A stretch of DNA of 64,000 nucleotides from RYN-230 sp963704995 (GTDB taxonomy: Bacteria; Actinomycetota; Actinomycetes; Streptosporangiales; Streptosporangiaceae): assembly GCA_963704995.1 (NCBI GenBank), contig CAVPIM010000020.1:54640-118639 (forward strand), in the 5' to 3' direction. This document shows, one piece after another, positions 33,694-42,932 of this stretch. The translations under genes and the position numbers were made by a program. The notes under the pieces were generated by a model that did no database searches, was not told the DNA's origin, and worked only from the letters and a program-made list of their open reading frames with translations. Position 1 is the first letter of the stretch, and every line of letters starts with the position of its first letter.

Positions 33694-34488
33694 TCAGCAG
33701 CCTCCGGCCGGCCCGGGCACGCCTGGGCCGAGCGCCGGGGCGTCCACCACACCGCTGGCGCTGGCCCGCAGCACCGCGCCGAAGTGGACCACGTACCAGC
33801 GGCCGCGCCAGGAGATGAGCGACGCGATCCCGATCGACCGGACCTGGCCGTGCTCCCGGTACACCAGCCGGGCGCCGCCGACGTGCCAGTAGCCGCCGGA
33901 GTTCGCGCAGACCCCGGGGCTGATCCAGGCCGCGTCGGCCGAGGGCACGATGACCCGGAGCAGGGTGGCGTGCCGGGCGCCCGGGCCGAGGTAGCGGTGC
34001 GCGGCGGTCACGTCCAGCCGGAAGTCGCCGAACAGCCGGCTGTGCCAGTCCGCGGCCGGGCCGGCGATGGCCTTGATCTGGGTGTAGGCGGCCAGCGGGA
34101 AGAAGGCCTGGGCCGCCGGGCGGGCGTGGCCGGTCACCACGGCGGCCCACAGGTCTGTCATCTCCGCGCGGAACACGCGGGTGTGCGCGCTGGGCAGGGC
34201 GCGGGTCTGGGGCAGCCGGCCGGGCGGCGGCGGCAGGGGGATGATGGTCGGCTGCCCGGGCCCCGGGCTCGCGCTGGGCGAGGCGGCCTCGGCCGGATCG
34301 GCCCGGGGCGACGGCGCGGCGGCCGGCGCGCTGGCCGTCGCCGGGCTCTGCTGTCCGGCCGGCGCCGCCACGTGACCGCTGCCCGGGCTGCCGCATCCCG
34401 CCGCGAGCAGGCCGATCCCGGCGGCCAGGAGCCCGGCCCGCACCGGGCCCCGGCCGGGGGGGCGCGGGGCACCTGCGAGGCGATTCAC
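33694..34488 (-). CDS. Hypothetical lipoprotein
   Basis: Unrecognised exported protein of 264 residues. The lipobox is LLAAGC (Cys at about 32), followed by a Pro/Ala/Ser-rich spacer to about 105. The folded part contains AEMTDLWAAVVTGHARPAAQ, then YTQIKAIAGPAADWHSRLFG, and ends in beta strands (SLISWRGRWYVVHFGAVLR). This is a wall-facing actinobacterial type, with no catalytic motif seen. GTG start. It may share a transcript with the membrane gene that ends at 34560. Confidence 0.7.
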   Translation of the reverse strand: MNRLAGAPRPPGRGPVRAGLLAAGIGLLAAGCGSPGSGHVAAPAGQQSPATASAPAAAPSPRADPAEAASPSASPGPGQPTIIPLPPPPGRLPQTRALPSAHTRVFRAEMTDLWAAVVTGHARPAAQAFFPLAAYTQIKAIAGPAADWHSRLFGDFRLDVTAAHRYLGPGARHATLLRVIVPSADAAWISPGVCANSGGYWHVGGARLVYREHGQVRSIGIASLISWRGRWYVVHFGAVLRASASGVVDAPALGPGVPGPAGGC

Positions 34489-34559
34489 CCGGCCAGGTTA
34501 CCGGGGGTGCCCGTCACCCAGGGCGGACTGCCGGATGCAGTCCTTACGCCGTGCAGTAC

Positions 34560-35429
34560 CTACTTACCGGCGGGGCCGGCCCAGCTGAGCGTGAACTGGT
34601 CCAGCGTGTAGCCCAGGGCATTGAGCGTCGGCTGGATGAAGCTGCCGCGGATGGTCTGGGTGGCCTCATTCTCGGCGCTGCCGATCAGCGGCCGGGTCAC
34701 CCCGGCCACGTGGGTGGCCTTGTAGAAGGCGATCTGCTGCGCCTGCGGGTACAGCACGGACGGCGGGAACTGGGGCCGCAGCACCACCCCGCAGCCGAAG
34801 CCCGGGTAGGTCCAGCTGTGCTGGGTGGCGATCGGGCGGGACGGGAGGTTGTCGATCGTGATGTCGTGCACGGTCTGGGGCAGCCGGGGCTGGGGCAGCA
34901 CCATCGCCACCCTCACGTGGCCGGGCTTCCCGGCCGCGGGTCGGCTCAGCACCTGGAGCCGGTAGTGCCGTGCCGCCGGCTTCCACCAGGCCGGGCCCGG
35001 ATTGAGGTCCACGGTAGCGGACGCGTGCCCGACCGCGTAGAACGTGCTGGCGTACCAGCATGGCCACGGGCCGATGTTCTTGGACACCTTGCGGGTGAAG
35101 TAGAAATCGAAGTTCGCCTGGCCCAGGGCGGGCTGGGAAATCCCCTCGATCTTCTGCAGCACCCAGGGACCGAGGTCGGTGTTCGTGGTGCTCCCCCGGG
35201 CGATTACCTGCCACGGCCAGGCGAACCGCACGCTGGGCAGGTGGACGTTGAGGCCGACCAGGTGCAGCGCGGCGGACAGCGCGGCCAGGACCACGGACGC
35301 GATGGCCTTGCGGAAGATCAGCCCGGCCAGCACGAGTACCGCGGCCGCGATGATCCGCCTGCGCCGCCGCGGGGGGCCGCCCGGGCGGGGAGGCCGGCTG
35401 GCGGTCCCGGTGCCGGGCCGGCCAGCCAT
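34560..35429 (-). CDS. Hypothetical membrane protein
   Basis: Unrecognised protein of 289 residues. A basic RRRRR stretch precedes a hydrophobic segment (about 27-60), and the rest is predicted to be extracytoplasmic, with Trp-rich strands (FAWPWQVIARG, IGPWPCWYASTFYAVG) and a likely disulfide between that Cys and the one in PGFGCGVVL. No ribosome site precedes ATG 35429. The frame at 35318-35617 upstream has a proper start, and both frames overlap in a Pro/Ala/Gly-rich stretch, so the real gene may begin at 35617 and contain one frameshift. Confidence 0.6.
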   Translation of the reverse strand: MAGRPGTGTASRPPRPGGPPRRRRRIIAAAVLVLAGLIFRKAIASVVLAALSAALHLVGLNVHLPSVRFAWPWQVIARGSTTNTDLGPWVLQKIEGISQPALGQANFDFYFTRKVSKNIGPWPCWYASTFYAVGHASATVDLNPGPAWWKPAARHYRLQVLSRPAAGKPGHVRVAMVLPQPRLPQTVHDITIDNLPSRPIATQHSWTYPGFGCGVVLRPQFPPSVLYPQAQQIAFYKATHVAGVTRPLIGSAENEATQTIRGSFIQPTLNALGYTLDQFTLSWAGPAGK

Positions 35430-35617
35430 CCGGCCGGTCCGGCGCCCGGCGCGGCGGAGGGTGGCGCCGCCGGCGCCGCGGGACCGGCGGCGGCCGGCGC
35501 TGCGGGGTGCGCCAGCGCGGGCGGCGAGGCCACCTGGCCTGCGGAACCGGCCAGCACAGTGCGCCCCGGTCCGGGTCCGATGATGAGTCTCAGCAGGGCG
35601 AGCAGGATGCGAAGCAC
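35318..35617 (-). CDS. Possible true N-terminus of the gene at 34560, or a small separate gene
   Basis: The GTG at 35617 has AAGAAGG at good spacing and encodes a hydrophobic start (VLRILLALLRLIIGPGPG), then a Pro/Ala-rich linker of about 70 residues that runs on in this frame to a stop at 35318. If one base is missing in the overlap, the product would join the membrane protein downstream to give about 352 residues. Low complexity in the overlap prevents locating the break. Confidence 0.4.
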   Translation of the reverse strand: MLRILLALLRLIIGPGPGRTVLAGSAGQVASPPALAHPAAPAAAGPAAPAAPPSAAPGAGPAGWLAGPAPGPPAGLPARAAPRGGAGGSSRPRYSCWPG

Positions 35618-35666
35618 GCGGTCTACCTTCTTTCCAGGGCAGCGAGTCCGGGCATGACGGCGGCCG

Positions 35667-38600
35667 CTACACAGTCGCCGGGTAATCGAGGCTGAGCACG
35701 ATGGGCACGGCGCCGAACCGCCGGTGGAACCGGCCACCGGGCCGGTCGCCAGAGTTGCGGGGTGCGAAGTCAGGCCAGCGCAGGCTGAGGTGATGGTCGG
35801 TCAGGCCCGCGACCGAGTACGGGAACTTCATCGCGGAGAACTCGGCGTCCTTGAGCGCCCGGCCCCACCGGAACGCCGCGAACGCGTTGGCCAGGTCCCG
35901 GACGGACAGGTTCGTGCCCCGGGTCAGGTCGATGCCGTACACGGTGCGGGCCAGCGTGACCAGATCGTCCGCGCAGCGCGCGAGCGCCGCCGACTTGGAC
36001 GTGTACACGGTGCCGTCCCCGTTGACCGTGCCCAGTTTCTCGCCGTACACCGGCGAGCGCCGGGGCCGGGCGTCGCACTGCATCCAGTCGCAGGCGGCCA
36101 GCAGTTCCCAGCTGACCCCGTGGAAACTGGCCACGTCCCGGTAGAACTCCTCTTCGCGCAGGAGCGGTCCTTTGGCCGTCTCGATAAACGAGTTCAGGAC
36201 GGAGCGCGGAATCTGGGGCTGGTAGCGCCGCGCGCTGACCAGCGTGGCCCGGGCCGGGACCGGGCGCGCTGGTGTGGTGCGGGCCCGCGCGGACTGGGCC
36301 GGTGCGCTGCGGGCCGGCGCGGACTGGGCCGGTGCGCTGCGGGCCGCTGCGGACTGGGCCGGGCGCTGCGGGCCGCTGCGACTGGGCCGGTGCGGTGCGG
36401 CCGGCGCGGACTGGGCCGCCGGTACGAACGGGGCCGCCGGACCGAAGCGGATCGCGGACGTCATCGCGGCGTCGGCTTCCGGCGGGGCCACGGGCACGAA
36501 GGCTGAGGCCGGCCCGAAGCGCACCGCGGACGTGGTCGCGGTCTCGGGTCCGGGCTGGGTCGTCACTCCCGGGATGACCGGTTGCGCAGGTGCGGCCGAC
36601 GGAGCGGCCGCCGGTCCTGAACCCGGCCGCGACGGCGTGGCCGCCGGGGTCGCGCGCGGGCGGCCCGCTGCCCTGGGATGCGGGCGGCCCGTGGCGGCCG
36701 GCTGCGCGCTGGCCGCCGGCGCCGGGCTCTGCGGTGCGCTCGGCCCGGGCGAGGCCGTCCGCGTGGGCTGCGGGCTCGCGGCCCGGGTCGGCTCCGGCGG
36801 CCTGGCGGTCCGGGTGGGCTTCGGGCTCGCGGCCCGGGTCGGCTGCGGCGGCCTGGCGGTCCGGGTGGGCTTCGGGGTGCCGGTCCCCGTCGGCTGGGGA
36901 AAGGCGGTCCGGGTGGGCTCGGGAGAAACGCTCCGGGTCGGCTCAGGGGAAGCGGTCCGGGTCGGCTCGGGGCTGGCCGTCCGGGTGGGCTCAGGCGCAT
37001 GTTCCCGGGTCGGCTGACGCCTGGCGGCAGGCGGAGCGGCGGACCCGGCGCGCTCGCCGGGCGCCGGGGCGGCGCCACCCACCCCGGGGATGGCCGCGCT
37101 GCCCGGCTCCACCGCGGAGGCTCGCTGGGTCGCCTGGCCCGGGCCGGCTTCGCCGTAGCGGTAGAGGTCGTAGCGCCGCATCAGGCTGATCAGGTTCGCC
37201 CCGTAGTTGGGGTCGGTGGCGTACACGCCGGTCAGCGCGGCCGCGAACTTGTCCGGATGCTGCCGGTCCGCCATGGCCCGCTGGTAGTAGCCGCTCCCGG
37301 CCAGGAGCCGGCCGTGGTCGTCGATGCTCTCGGCCACGTCGTGGTATACGCGGAAAGCCGCCGAAGTGCTGACCGGCTGCCCGTTGACGTACTCCTGGGT
37401 GGGCAGGGGAACGCTGCCCGCCGGGCCGGCACCCTTGATGCCGAACAGGTTGTGGTCCTGGGCGGCCAGCTCACTCTGGCCCCACCCCGACTCGTCGATG
37501 GCCTGCGCGATGGTGACCGCCGCCGGAACACCGTAACGATGCTGCGCCGCGATCGCGCCCGGCGCGATCTGGCTGATGAACGCCTGCTGCACCCGCGTCT
37601 CGGACACCGGCGTGCGCGCCGGCGAGGGATGGTGCCGGCGGTAGGCGGCGCCCTGGTCGCTGGGCGCGCTGGCGGAGGTGAGTCCCGGGATCGCGGCGGC
37701 GCCGGGAGAGGCCTGCTCGCGTGCGGCCCGGCCACCCTGCCCCTTGTCCCGGCCCTGGCCTTCGTGAGCGGACTTCCCTTCGTGCGCGGCCTTCCTTTCG
37801 TGCGCAGCCTTCCCCTGGTGCCGGGGCTGCGCCTCGTGCCCGGGCTGCGCTTCGTGAGCATGCTCCGACGCCTGGGGCGCTGAGCCGGTCCGCTGCGCCG
37901 GGACCAGGCCCGGGATCGCCGGATCAGTCACCGACCGGGCCGCGGGCGCCGCGCTCTGGCCGGGACCAGCCGCCTGGCCCGGGATAGACGCGAGTTCGCC
38001 CGGCGCGGCGGCGGCCTCGCGGTGCTTAGGGGACCCCTGACGGGAGCGGTGCCGGGCCGTCGCGTGGCCCGCCTCCGCCGCCGGTGCCCCGTCCGAACCC
38101 CCCGACGCCGGTGCCCCGTCCGATCCCCCGGCGGCCGGGGGTGCATCGGGCACCGACCCGTTGTTGACGAACCCGGCGACGCCCGCCGCCGCCAGCGGCT
38201 CCTGGTATTCGTGCGCGTTGACCGAGAAGTTGGGCAGCGAATCCCCGCCCACCGTGTGCAGCAACCCGCCGGCGTCCTGGGTGACCACCTCGACGTGGCC
38301 GTCGAACAGCACCCAGTCGCCGGGCAGCGGGCGGTACCCGTCTCCCAGCGGATGCCAGCGGTGATGGGCCTGCGCGTCCTGCTGGATGGACGTGATCCCG
38401 AGCGACGCCGGGTTCGGCTCCACCCGCACGTCGGCCCAGGTGTGCAGGGGCCACGGGTACGAGCCCCCACCCGAGACCCAGCTCTGGTGACCCACCACCT
38501 GCGCACCCAGTTCCAGGGTGAGGCTGGCGAATGCGGCGCACGATTGACCATGGTCGGCGCCGTCGATGCTGTCGTGCTGCCAGATCATCGCCTCCATCTC

Positions 38601-38882
38601 GGCCGGGCTCTTGGCCTGGGCCATCTGGAGGTAGTAGTCGGCGACGTGAACGATGGCCGCGCGGAGCACCGCATCGTGGCCGGGTGCTTGCCGCTCGGCC
38701 CGCGGGGGCTGGACCGCCTGCCGGAGCGCGACCAGGTTCAGCGGCAGGCTGGTCGGGGAGCTGAAATCGGCAGCCGCCTTCGGGACAAAGGAAAACCCGG
38801 TGATGGCCCCGCCAGCGCTGAGACTCACCAGCGCCGCCATTTGCTGCCACCGCGGCCGTCCTGCCGAAGGCAACGATTTCAC
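35667..38882 (-). CDS. Large secreted cell-wall hydrolase: CHAP-like, glucosaminidase and C-terminal unknown domain
   Basis: Exported protein of 1071 residues. A signal segment (about 13-40) is followed by a CHAP-like amidase domain (about 105-240) with Cys in DHGQSCAAF and the His motif WVLFDGHVEVVTQ. A charged Gln/His/Lys linker follows, then a GH73 glucosaminidase (about 425-575: AIDESGWGQSELAAQDHNLF, with FGIKG and YYQRA blocks). A long PEPTRT/PQPTRT repeat linker (about 620-720) leads to a Pro/Ala linker and a C-terminal domain (about 905-1060) with Cys in ACDWMQCDARP. Two hydrolases acting on different wall bonds in one chain suggests a role in localised wall opening. Confidence 0.82.
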   Translation of the reverse strand: MKSLPSAGRPRWQQMAALVSLSAGGAITGFSFVPKAAADFSSPTSLPLNLVALRQAVQPPRAERQAPGHDAVLRAAIVHVADYYLQMAQAKSPAEMEAMIWQHDSIDGADHGQSCAAFASLTLELGAQVVGHQSWVSGGGSYPWPLHTWADVRVEPNPASLGITSIQQDAQAHHRWHPLGDGYRPLPGDWVLFDGHVEVVTQDAGGLLHTVGGDSLPNFSVNAHEYQEPLAAAGVAGFVNNGSVPDAPPAAGGSDGAPASGGSDGAPAAEAGHATARHRSRQGSPKHREAAAAPGELASIPGQAAGPGQSAAPAARSVTDPAIPGLVPAQRTGSAPQASEHAHEAQPGHEAQPRHQGKAAHERKAAHEGKSAHEGQGRDKGQGGRAAREQASPGAAAIPGLTSASAPSDQGAAYRRHHPSPARTPVSETRVQQAFISQIAPGAIAAQHRYGVPAAVTIAQAIDESGWGQSELAAQDHNLFGIKGAGPAGSVPLPTQEYVNGQPVSTSAAFRVYHDVAESIDDHGRLLAGSGYYQRAMADRQHPDKFAAALTGVYATDPNYGANLISLMRRYDLYRYGEAGPGQATQRASAVEPGSAAIPGVGGAAPAPGERAGSAAPPAARRQPTREHAPEPTRTASPEPTRTASPEPTRSVSPEPTRTAFPQPTGTGTPKPTRTARPPQPTRAASPKPTRTARPPEPTRAASPQPTRTASPGPSAPQSPAPAASAQPAATGRPHPRAAGRPRATPAATPSRPGSGPAAAPSAAPAQPVIPGVTTQPGPETATTSAVRFGPASAFVPVAPPEADAAMTSAIRFGPAAPFVPAAQSAPAAPHRPSRSGPQRPAQSAAARSAPAQSAPARSAPAQSARARTTPARPVPARATLVSARRYQPQIPRSVLNSFIETAKGPLLREEEFYRDVASFHGVSWELLAACDWMQCDARPRRSPVYGEKLGTVNGDGTVYTSKSAALARCADDLVTLARTVYGIDLTRGTNLSVRDLANAFAAFRWGRALKDAEFSAMKFPYSVAGLTDHHLSLRWPDFAPRNSGDRPGGRFHRRFGAVPIVLSLDYPATV
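36740..37020. repeat. In-frame 24-30-bp repeats encoding the PTRT-rich linker
   Basis: About ten imperfect units encode variants of SPEPTRTA, PQPTRTA and SPKPTRTA within the large wall hydrolase. Unit lengths are multiples of three, so copy-number changes keep the frame. Such Pro/Thr linkers usually span the wall and may be glycosylated. Confidence 0.8.
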
Positions 38883-38944
38883 CTCTTCCGTTCCGATAGC
38901 GGGTCGCCGCGGATATCGCGGGCATGATGAGCGGGGCGGTCACG

Positions 38945-40279
38945 TCAGGCGGCGAGGGTCTCGTTTCCCAAGTGCCTCAGAATGGCCTGGACTTGCGGGT
39001 TTCCTGGGTTATCCGCGTTCGCGAACAGCACCGCCGCGTCGTTAGCGGACCCGGCTGAAGCGCCGACGATCCATTTCCGGTAAATGTCCGCCACGAGTTC
39101 GCGCTGTCCCTGGGGGCCCGCCACCGGCCGGGCGCACAGATCCGGGAATCCCTGGCGTGACGTGACCAGTCCGGAACCCGTGTACCGCAGGCAGTTCCGC
39201 GAATTGCTCTCCAATCCCGGCTGCACCACTGGATCGCCGTTGGTGCCGGTCAGCGTGGCCCCGCCGATGATGTCGTTGATGGCCCGGGCGGCCACCGCGA
39301 TGCTGTCGATCGGGTTGGCGGGGTCATAGGGGTGGTGCAGGTTCAGCGATGCGGCGACCGCCCCGCCCTGGCCGGGCGTGATGGGCTCGAGACCCTGGCG
39401 GCCGGTCCTCGTGTCCGCGAAACGGGGATTGTCGTTGCTCGTCAGGAGCGCGAACGCCCACAGAATCTGGCGCGTGGCCTTGGCGCAGGCGAAATTGACC
39501 TGGCCCGGCTCGGATACCACGTCAGGGTTCTGGCAGGCCCTGACCACCTGAGCCTGCACGGTGGCCACGCTGGCCGGCCAGGACGCCCCGCCACTGGTGA
39601 TGATGACGGCGAGGACGGTGGCCAGCACGACCGCGGCCCCACCAAGCGCGAGAGTAGTCCGCCGCGACAGGCCGCGGCGGTAGGCGCTCTGCCGTCCATG
39701 ACTGGCGATCCCCACGGTGGGATCTCCGTCCGGGACATCGCCGGGGGTCTCGTCGCGCGCGCCGGCCCAGGCCCCGCTTCCGAGCCCTGGGTCTTCCCCC
39801 GCGAACGGCACTGCCCCGCCTCCGGACCACCGTTCCTCACGGCCAAAGCGCGGCGCATCGCCGGCGAAGGGCGGCTCATCCGCGCAATAATAAGGTGGGT
39901 TATCTGCGGCATAATGCCGTGGCGGGGGGACGGTCCCGGGCCCGGGAATCATCTCCTCGGGAGGTCCGGGGTATACAGGAATCTGGTCCGTCAGCACATC
40001 GTGACCATGAGCGGCACGCCCATAAGCGCTGTGCCCGTAGTCGGCGCGCCCATAAGCGCTGCGCCCATAGTCCGCGTGCCCATAGTCGGCGTGCCGGTGA
40101 GCCGGGTTTGGCGCAGCGGCCTGCGGATGAGCCGAGTGCCCATCAGTGGGCCGGGCCAGCTCACGCTCAAGCGACACGCGGGCTTCGGAAAGCTCCCTTT
40201 GCAGTTCTTCGGTGGTTTTCTTCAGGTCGGCGAGCCGCTCGCTGTTCTGGCGGATTATGTCTTCGAAGTGTGTGGTCAC
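38945..40279 (-). CDS. Hypothetical anchored protein with coiled coil and Tyr/Gly repeats
   Basis: Unrecognised protein of 444 residues. A cytoplasmic coiled coil (about 5-42, IIRQNSERLADLKKTTEELQ) leads into a repeat zone of HADYGRSAYG type, then a Pro-rich acidic region, one membrane helix (about 210-230, TLALGGAAVVLATVLAVIIT) and an extracytoplasmic domain of about 200 residues with Cys pairs (RACQNPD/FACAKA and RNCLRYT/DLCARP). GTG 40279 has GGGGTGAG before it; the frame to 40327 has none. It is directly upstream of the large wall hydrolase gene and probably works with it at the envelope. Confidence 0.68.
   Translation of the reverse strand: MTTHFEDIIRQNSERLADLKKTTEELQRELSEARVSLERELARPTDGHSAHPQAAAPNPAHRHADYGHADYGRSAYGRADYGHSAYGRAAHGHDVLTDQIPVYPGPPEEMIPGPGTVPPPRHYAADNPPYYCADEPPFAGDAPRFGREERWSGGGAVPFAGEDPGLGSGAWAGARDETPGDVPDGDPTVGIASHGRQSAYRRGLSRRTTLALGGAAVVLATVLAVIITSGGASWPASVATVQAQVVRACQNPDVVSEPGQVNFACAKATRQILWAFALLTSNDNPRFADTRTGRQGLEPITPGQGGAVAASLNLHHPYDPANPIDSIAVAARAINDIIGGATLTGTNGDPVVQPGLESNSRNCLRYTGSGLVTSRQGFPDLCARPVAGPQGQRELVADIYRKWIVGASAGSANDAAVLFANADNPGNPQVQAILRHLGNETLAA
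40005..40095. repeat. 15-bp in-frame repeats encoding (H/R)A(D/A)YG units
   Basis: Six or so units, on the plus strand like CGCGCCCATAAGCGC and CGTGCCCATAGTCGG, encode YG-centred pentapeptides of the protein ending at 38945. Such Tyr/Gly repeats are associated with self-assembly. Confidence 0.75.
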
Positions 40280-40516
40280 TGTCTCACCCCTTGCGTGCGT
40301 CCCAGCCGGGCCAGGTGCCGGGGTCAATCGGCCCGGACTCGCCCATTCAGGTCCGTGATCGTGAGGTAGCCGAGAGCGACGGCGAGCTCCCGGCCGCTGG
40401 CAACGGCCGGGGTTGGGCGGACCCTCAACTGCCCCGTGTCAGCCTCCGCCCGGCCGGGCCGAGGTCTGGCGAGTATTAGAACACATGTGCGATGCTGATG
40501 TGAAGTCGCAATTCGT

Positions 40517-40532
40517 TCGAACGCATGTTCGG
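40517..40532 (+). promoter_or_regulatory. LexA-type SOS box without a recognisable target gene
   Basis: TCGAACGCATGTTCGG matches the actinobacterial SOS operator (TCGAAC-N4-GTTCGA) at 15 of 16 positions. A strong ribosome site GGAGGTGAG and an ATG at 40551 follow, but the frame beyond soon runs antisense to the membrane-protein gene and has no plausible protein composition. This fits either a lost SOS gene or a short SOS-induced transcript. Confidence 0.6.
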
Positions 40533-40634
40533 TGAGGAGGTGAGGCCAGTATGCCCCGGATCAGGATGGGGCCCGGCGCGGAAGCCGGCGGGGGAACCGG
40601 GGCCCGCCCGCGGCTCGCGGCGGCCGCGGGGCGC

Positions 40635-42932
40635 CTAGGCGCCTGGTATCGCGGTGCTCTGGGCCGACAGCCACAGCTGGTAGGTGATCGGCCAGGTGCT
40701 CACGGGCGGCTGGGTCAGATTGTGCGCATCCTGCGTGGTGACCAGGTCAACCACCCGGCGCGGCGTGGCCCCGTACGAGCTGAGCTCGGCCGGCCGGGTG
40801 GCCATCAGGACCGGCTCGCGGCCCGCGGTCGCGATGCCCCGGATCACCGACTGGACCTGCGCCACGGGAGCACCCGCCATCACCCCGGCCGGGACACCGC
40901 ACATCCCCCGGATGGCCTGGGCGAACTCGCTCGCAGCCAGCCGGTCGAGGAACACGACCGACATCCGCGCGCTCATCGTCCCGCAGAGTCCCTGGACGGC
41001 GGCCGCCTGACCCGCGCCGGTCCGCGAGACACCCAGGCCAGTGGCCACGCGGCTGGAACGCCCGGTCCCGATGTGGCTCAGGCTGATGCCGAAGGTGGTC
41101 ACGGCGGTCGGGACCGCCATAGCCAGGACGAAGCACGCCGCGGCCAGGGCCATGGCGACCTGCCCGGCGCCACGTTCCCGGGCCCGGCCGTCCAGCCAGG
41201 CCGCCACCCACACGGCGCACAGGATGAACCCGGGCAGCACCAGCGGCACCAGGGTCCGGCTAGCCCACGGCTGGTCGGGGACCGTCCGCGGATCCCAGAG
41301 CACGCCCACCGTGGTCCAGGCGACGATCGCGAGCGGCAGCCCCCAGGTCCAGGCGACCCCGTCCTCATCGGCCCACCGGAGCAGGGCGCGCACGCACCGG
41401 CGGGCCAGCAGGGCCATCCCGAACCCGCCGAGCAGCAGGGCCGGGATCCCGACGTACCAGATGACCCAGTACAGGCTGTCCTCCGCGTAGGAGCGGGTCG
41501 GCTCGACAGGCAGGCCGAGCAGCTTCTGCAGGGCGCCGATGTACCCGGCGGTGCCCGGTCCCGGATTCCAGTGCGCGGTCTGCACCGACGGCCGGATCAG
41601 GAAGGCGATGAGCACCGCCGCCACGAGTCCGGCGGCCACGTCCGGCACCCGCCAGCGCAGCGCGCCCTGGGCCGCCCGGCCGATCCAGGCCCGGGCGGGC
41701 GGCCAGGCCGCGATCGCCACGGCGGCCGCGGTCGCCAGGGCCACCCCGGCCGCGACCAGGATGGCCGGCCGGACCGGGAAACCGGGGTCAGCGAGCGCGG
41801 CCGGCGCGGTCAGCCAGCAGGTGAGGACGCCATATCCGGCCCCGGCGAGCACGCCGACGGCCAGCGGCAGCGCCTGCGGCCGCCGGGCCACCACCAGCAG
41901 CCCGGTGAACGGGATGACGGGGATCAGGGCCGGCAGCACGCTGAGCGAGGCCAGCGAGGCCAGCCCCAGGGCCAGCCCGCCCAGGGCGGCGGCGGCCATG
42001 CCCGGGGACAGCCAGCCTGGCCAGCGCAGCCGGCCGGGGTACCGGGTGAGCCAGCTGCGGCCCGCGCGAACCGTCAGCGAATCGGTCACCAGGCACATCC
42101 CGCCGAGCAGCAGCAGCTGGGTCAGGGGCTCGGTGAACGCGGACCGGCTCGTGTACTGCTGCGGCAGGGTAAGGGCCAGGATCAGCGCCGCAGGCGGGGC
42201 CCACTGCGGGCCCGCGAGCCGCCCAGCGAGGCCGCCGAAGGTGAGCACCGCGAGGGCGCCAAGCACCGGGCTGGCCAGTGTGGCCGTGGTCATCCCGTGT
42301 ATCCACCAGCCGCCCGCCCCCACCATGGCCAGGCCCGGCGCGAACTGGGGGGTGAGGCCGCCGTGCGTGGCGGCCAGGCCAGTGCTGGCGAAGGTCAGCC
42401 CGGGGTGCGCTCCGCCGAAGTCGCGCAGCGACTCCGGGATGGGCAGCGAGCCATGGCCGGCGATCCAGTAGCCGAGCTGGAAGACCGCACCCGGCTGGCG
42501 GGCCGCGATGATCTGGGGCGAGTTGAGCCGGATCTGCCAGGCCCCGAAGCCGGCCGCGACGGCGATCGTGCCGGCCAGGCCCCACCAGCCGGCCCACTCC
42601 GGGACCGCCCCGCCCGGCTGCGGCGCCCCCGGCGCCGCAGCCAGCCGCTGCCCGGGTACCCGGCGCAGCACGGCGGCGATCAGGATGACGGCCAGCGGCG
42701 CGGAGATCAGCAGCATCGGGGCCGGCCGCAGCCGGCCGGCCATCAGCAGGGCCGCGCCAGGGATCAACCAGGCCAGTGCGAGCAGTACCGGCAGCAGCGT
42801 GACCTGGGTGAAGCACCACCCGGCCCAGGGCACCCGTCGTCGCAGCCTGACCGTCGTGGCAGGCTCGCGGCTCTCTGCTACTGGGCCAGCCGGCCGGGCT
42901 CCCGGGCGCACTCGTCCACTGTAGGCCGCCAC
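40635..42932 (-). CDS. Large polytopic membrane protein, glycosyltransferase-like
   Basis: Protein of 765 residues with about 12-14 predicted helices over residues 40-600 and an exposed C-terminal part (about 620-765). The layout (helical GT-C-like core, then a soluble tail) and the neighbours suggest a polyprenyl-phosphate-dependent sugar transferase. I see no clear GT-C metal motif: the first large loop carries GYWIAGHGSLPIPESLRDFG rather than a classic DxD/ExD. It is divergent from the LCP ligase gene. It may be a structural or flippase-like partner instead. Confidence 0.65.
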   Translation of the reverse strand: MAAYSGRVRPGARPAGPVAESREPATTVRLRRRVPWAGWCFTQVTLLPVLLALAWLIPGAALLMAGRLRPAPMLLISAPLAVILIAAVLRRVPGQRLAAAPGAPQPGGAVPEWAGWWGLAGTIAVAAGFGAWQIRLNSPQIIAARQPGAVFQLGYWIAGHGSLPIPESLRDFGGAHPGLTFASTGLAATHGGLTPQFAPGLAMVGAGGWWIHGMTTATLASPVLGALAVLTFGGLAGRLAGPQWAPPAALILALTLPQQYTSRSAFTEPLTQLLLLGGMCLVTDSLTVRAGRSWLTRYPGRLRWPGWLSPGMAAAALGGLALGLASLASLSVLPALIPVIPFTGLLVVARRPQALPLAVGVLAGAGYGVLTCWLTAPAALADPGFPVRPAILVAAGVALATAAAVAIAAWPPARAWIGRAAQGALRWRVPDVAAGLVAAVLIAFLIRPSVQTAHWNPGPGTAGYIGALQKLLGLPVEPTRSYAEDSLYWVIWYVGIPALLLGGFGMALLARRCVRALLRWADEDGVAWTWGLPLAIVAWTTVGVLWDPRTVPDQPWASRTLVPLVLPGFILCAVWVAAWLDGRARERGAGQVAMALAAACFVLAMAVPTAVTTFGISLSHIGTGRSSRVATGLGVSRTGAGQAAAVQGLCGTMSARMSVVFLDRLAASEFAQAIRGMCGVPAGVMAGAPVAQVQSVIRGIATAGREPVLMATRPAELSSYGATPRRVVDLVTTQDAHNLTQPPVSTWPITYQLWLSAQSTAIPGA

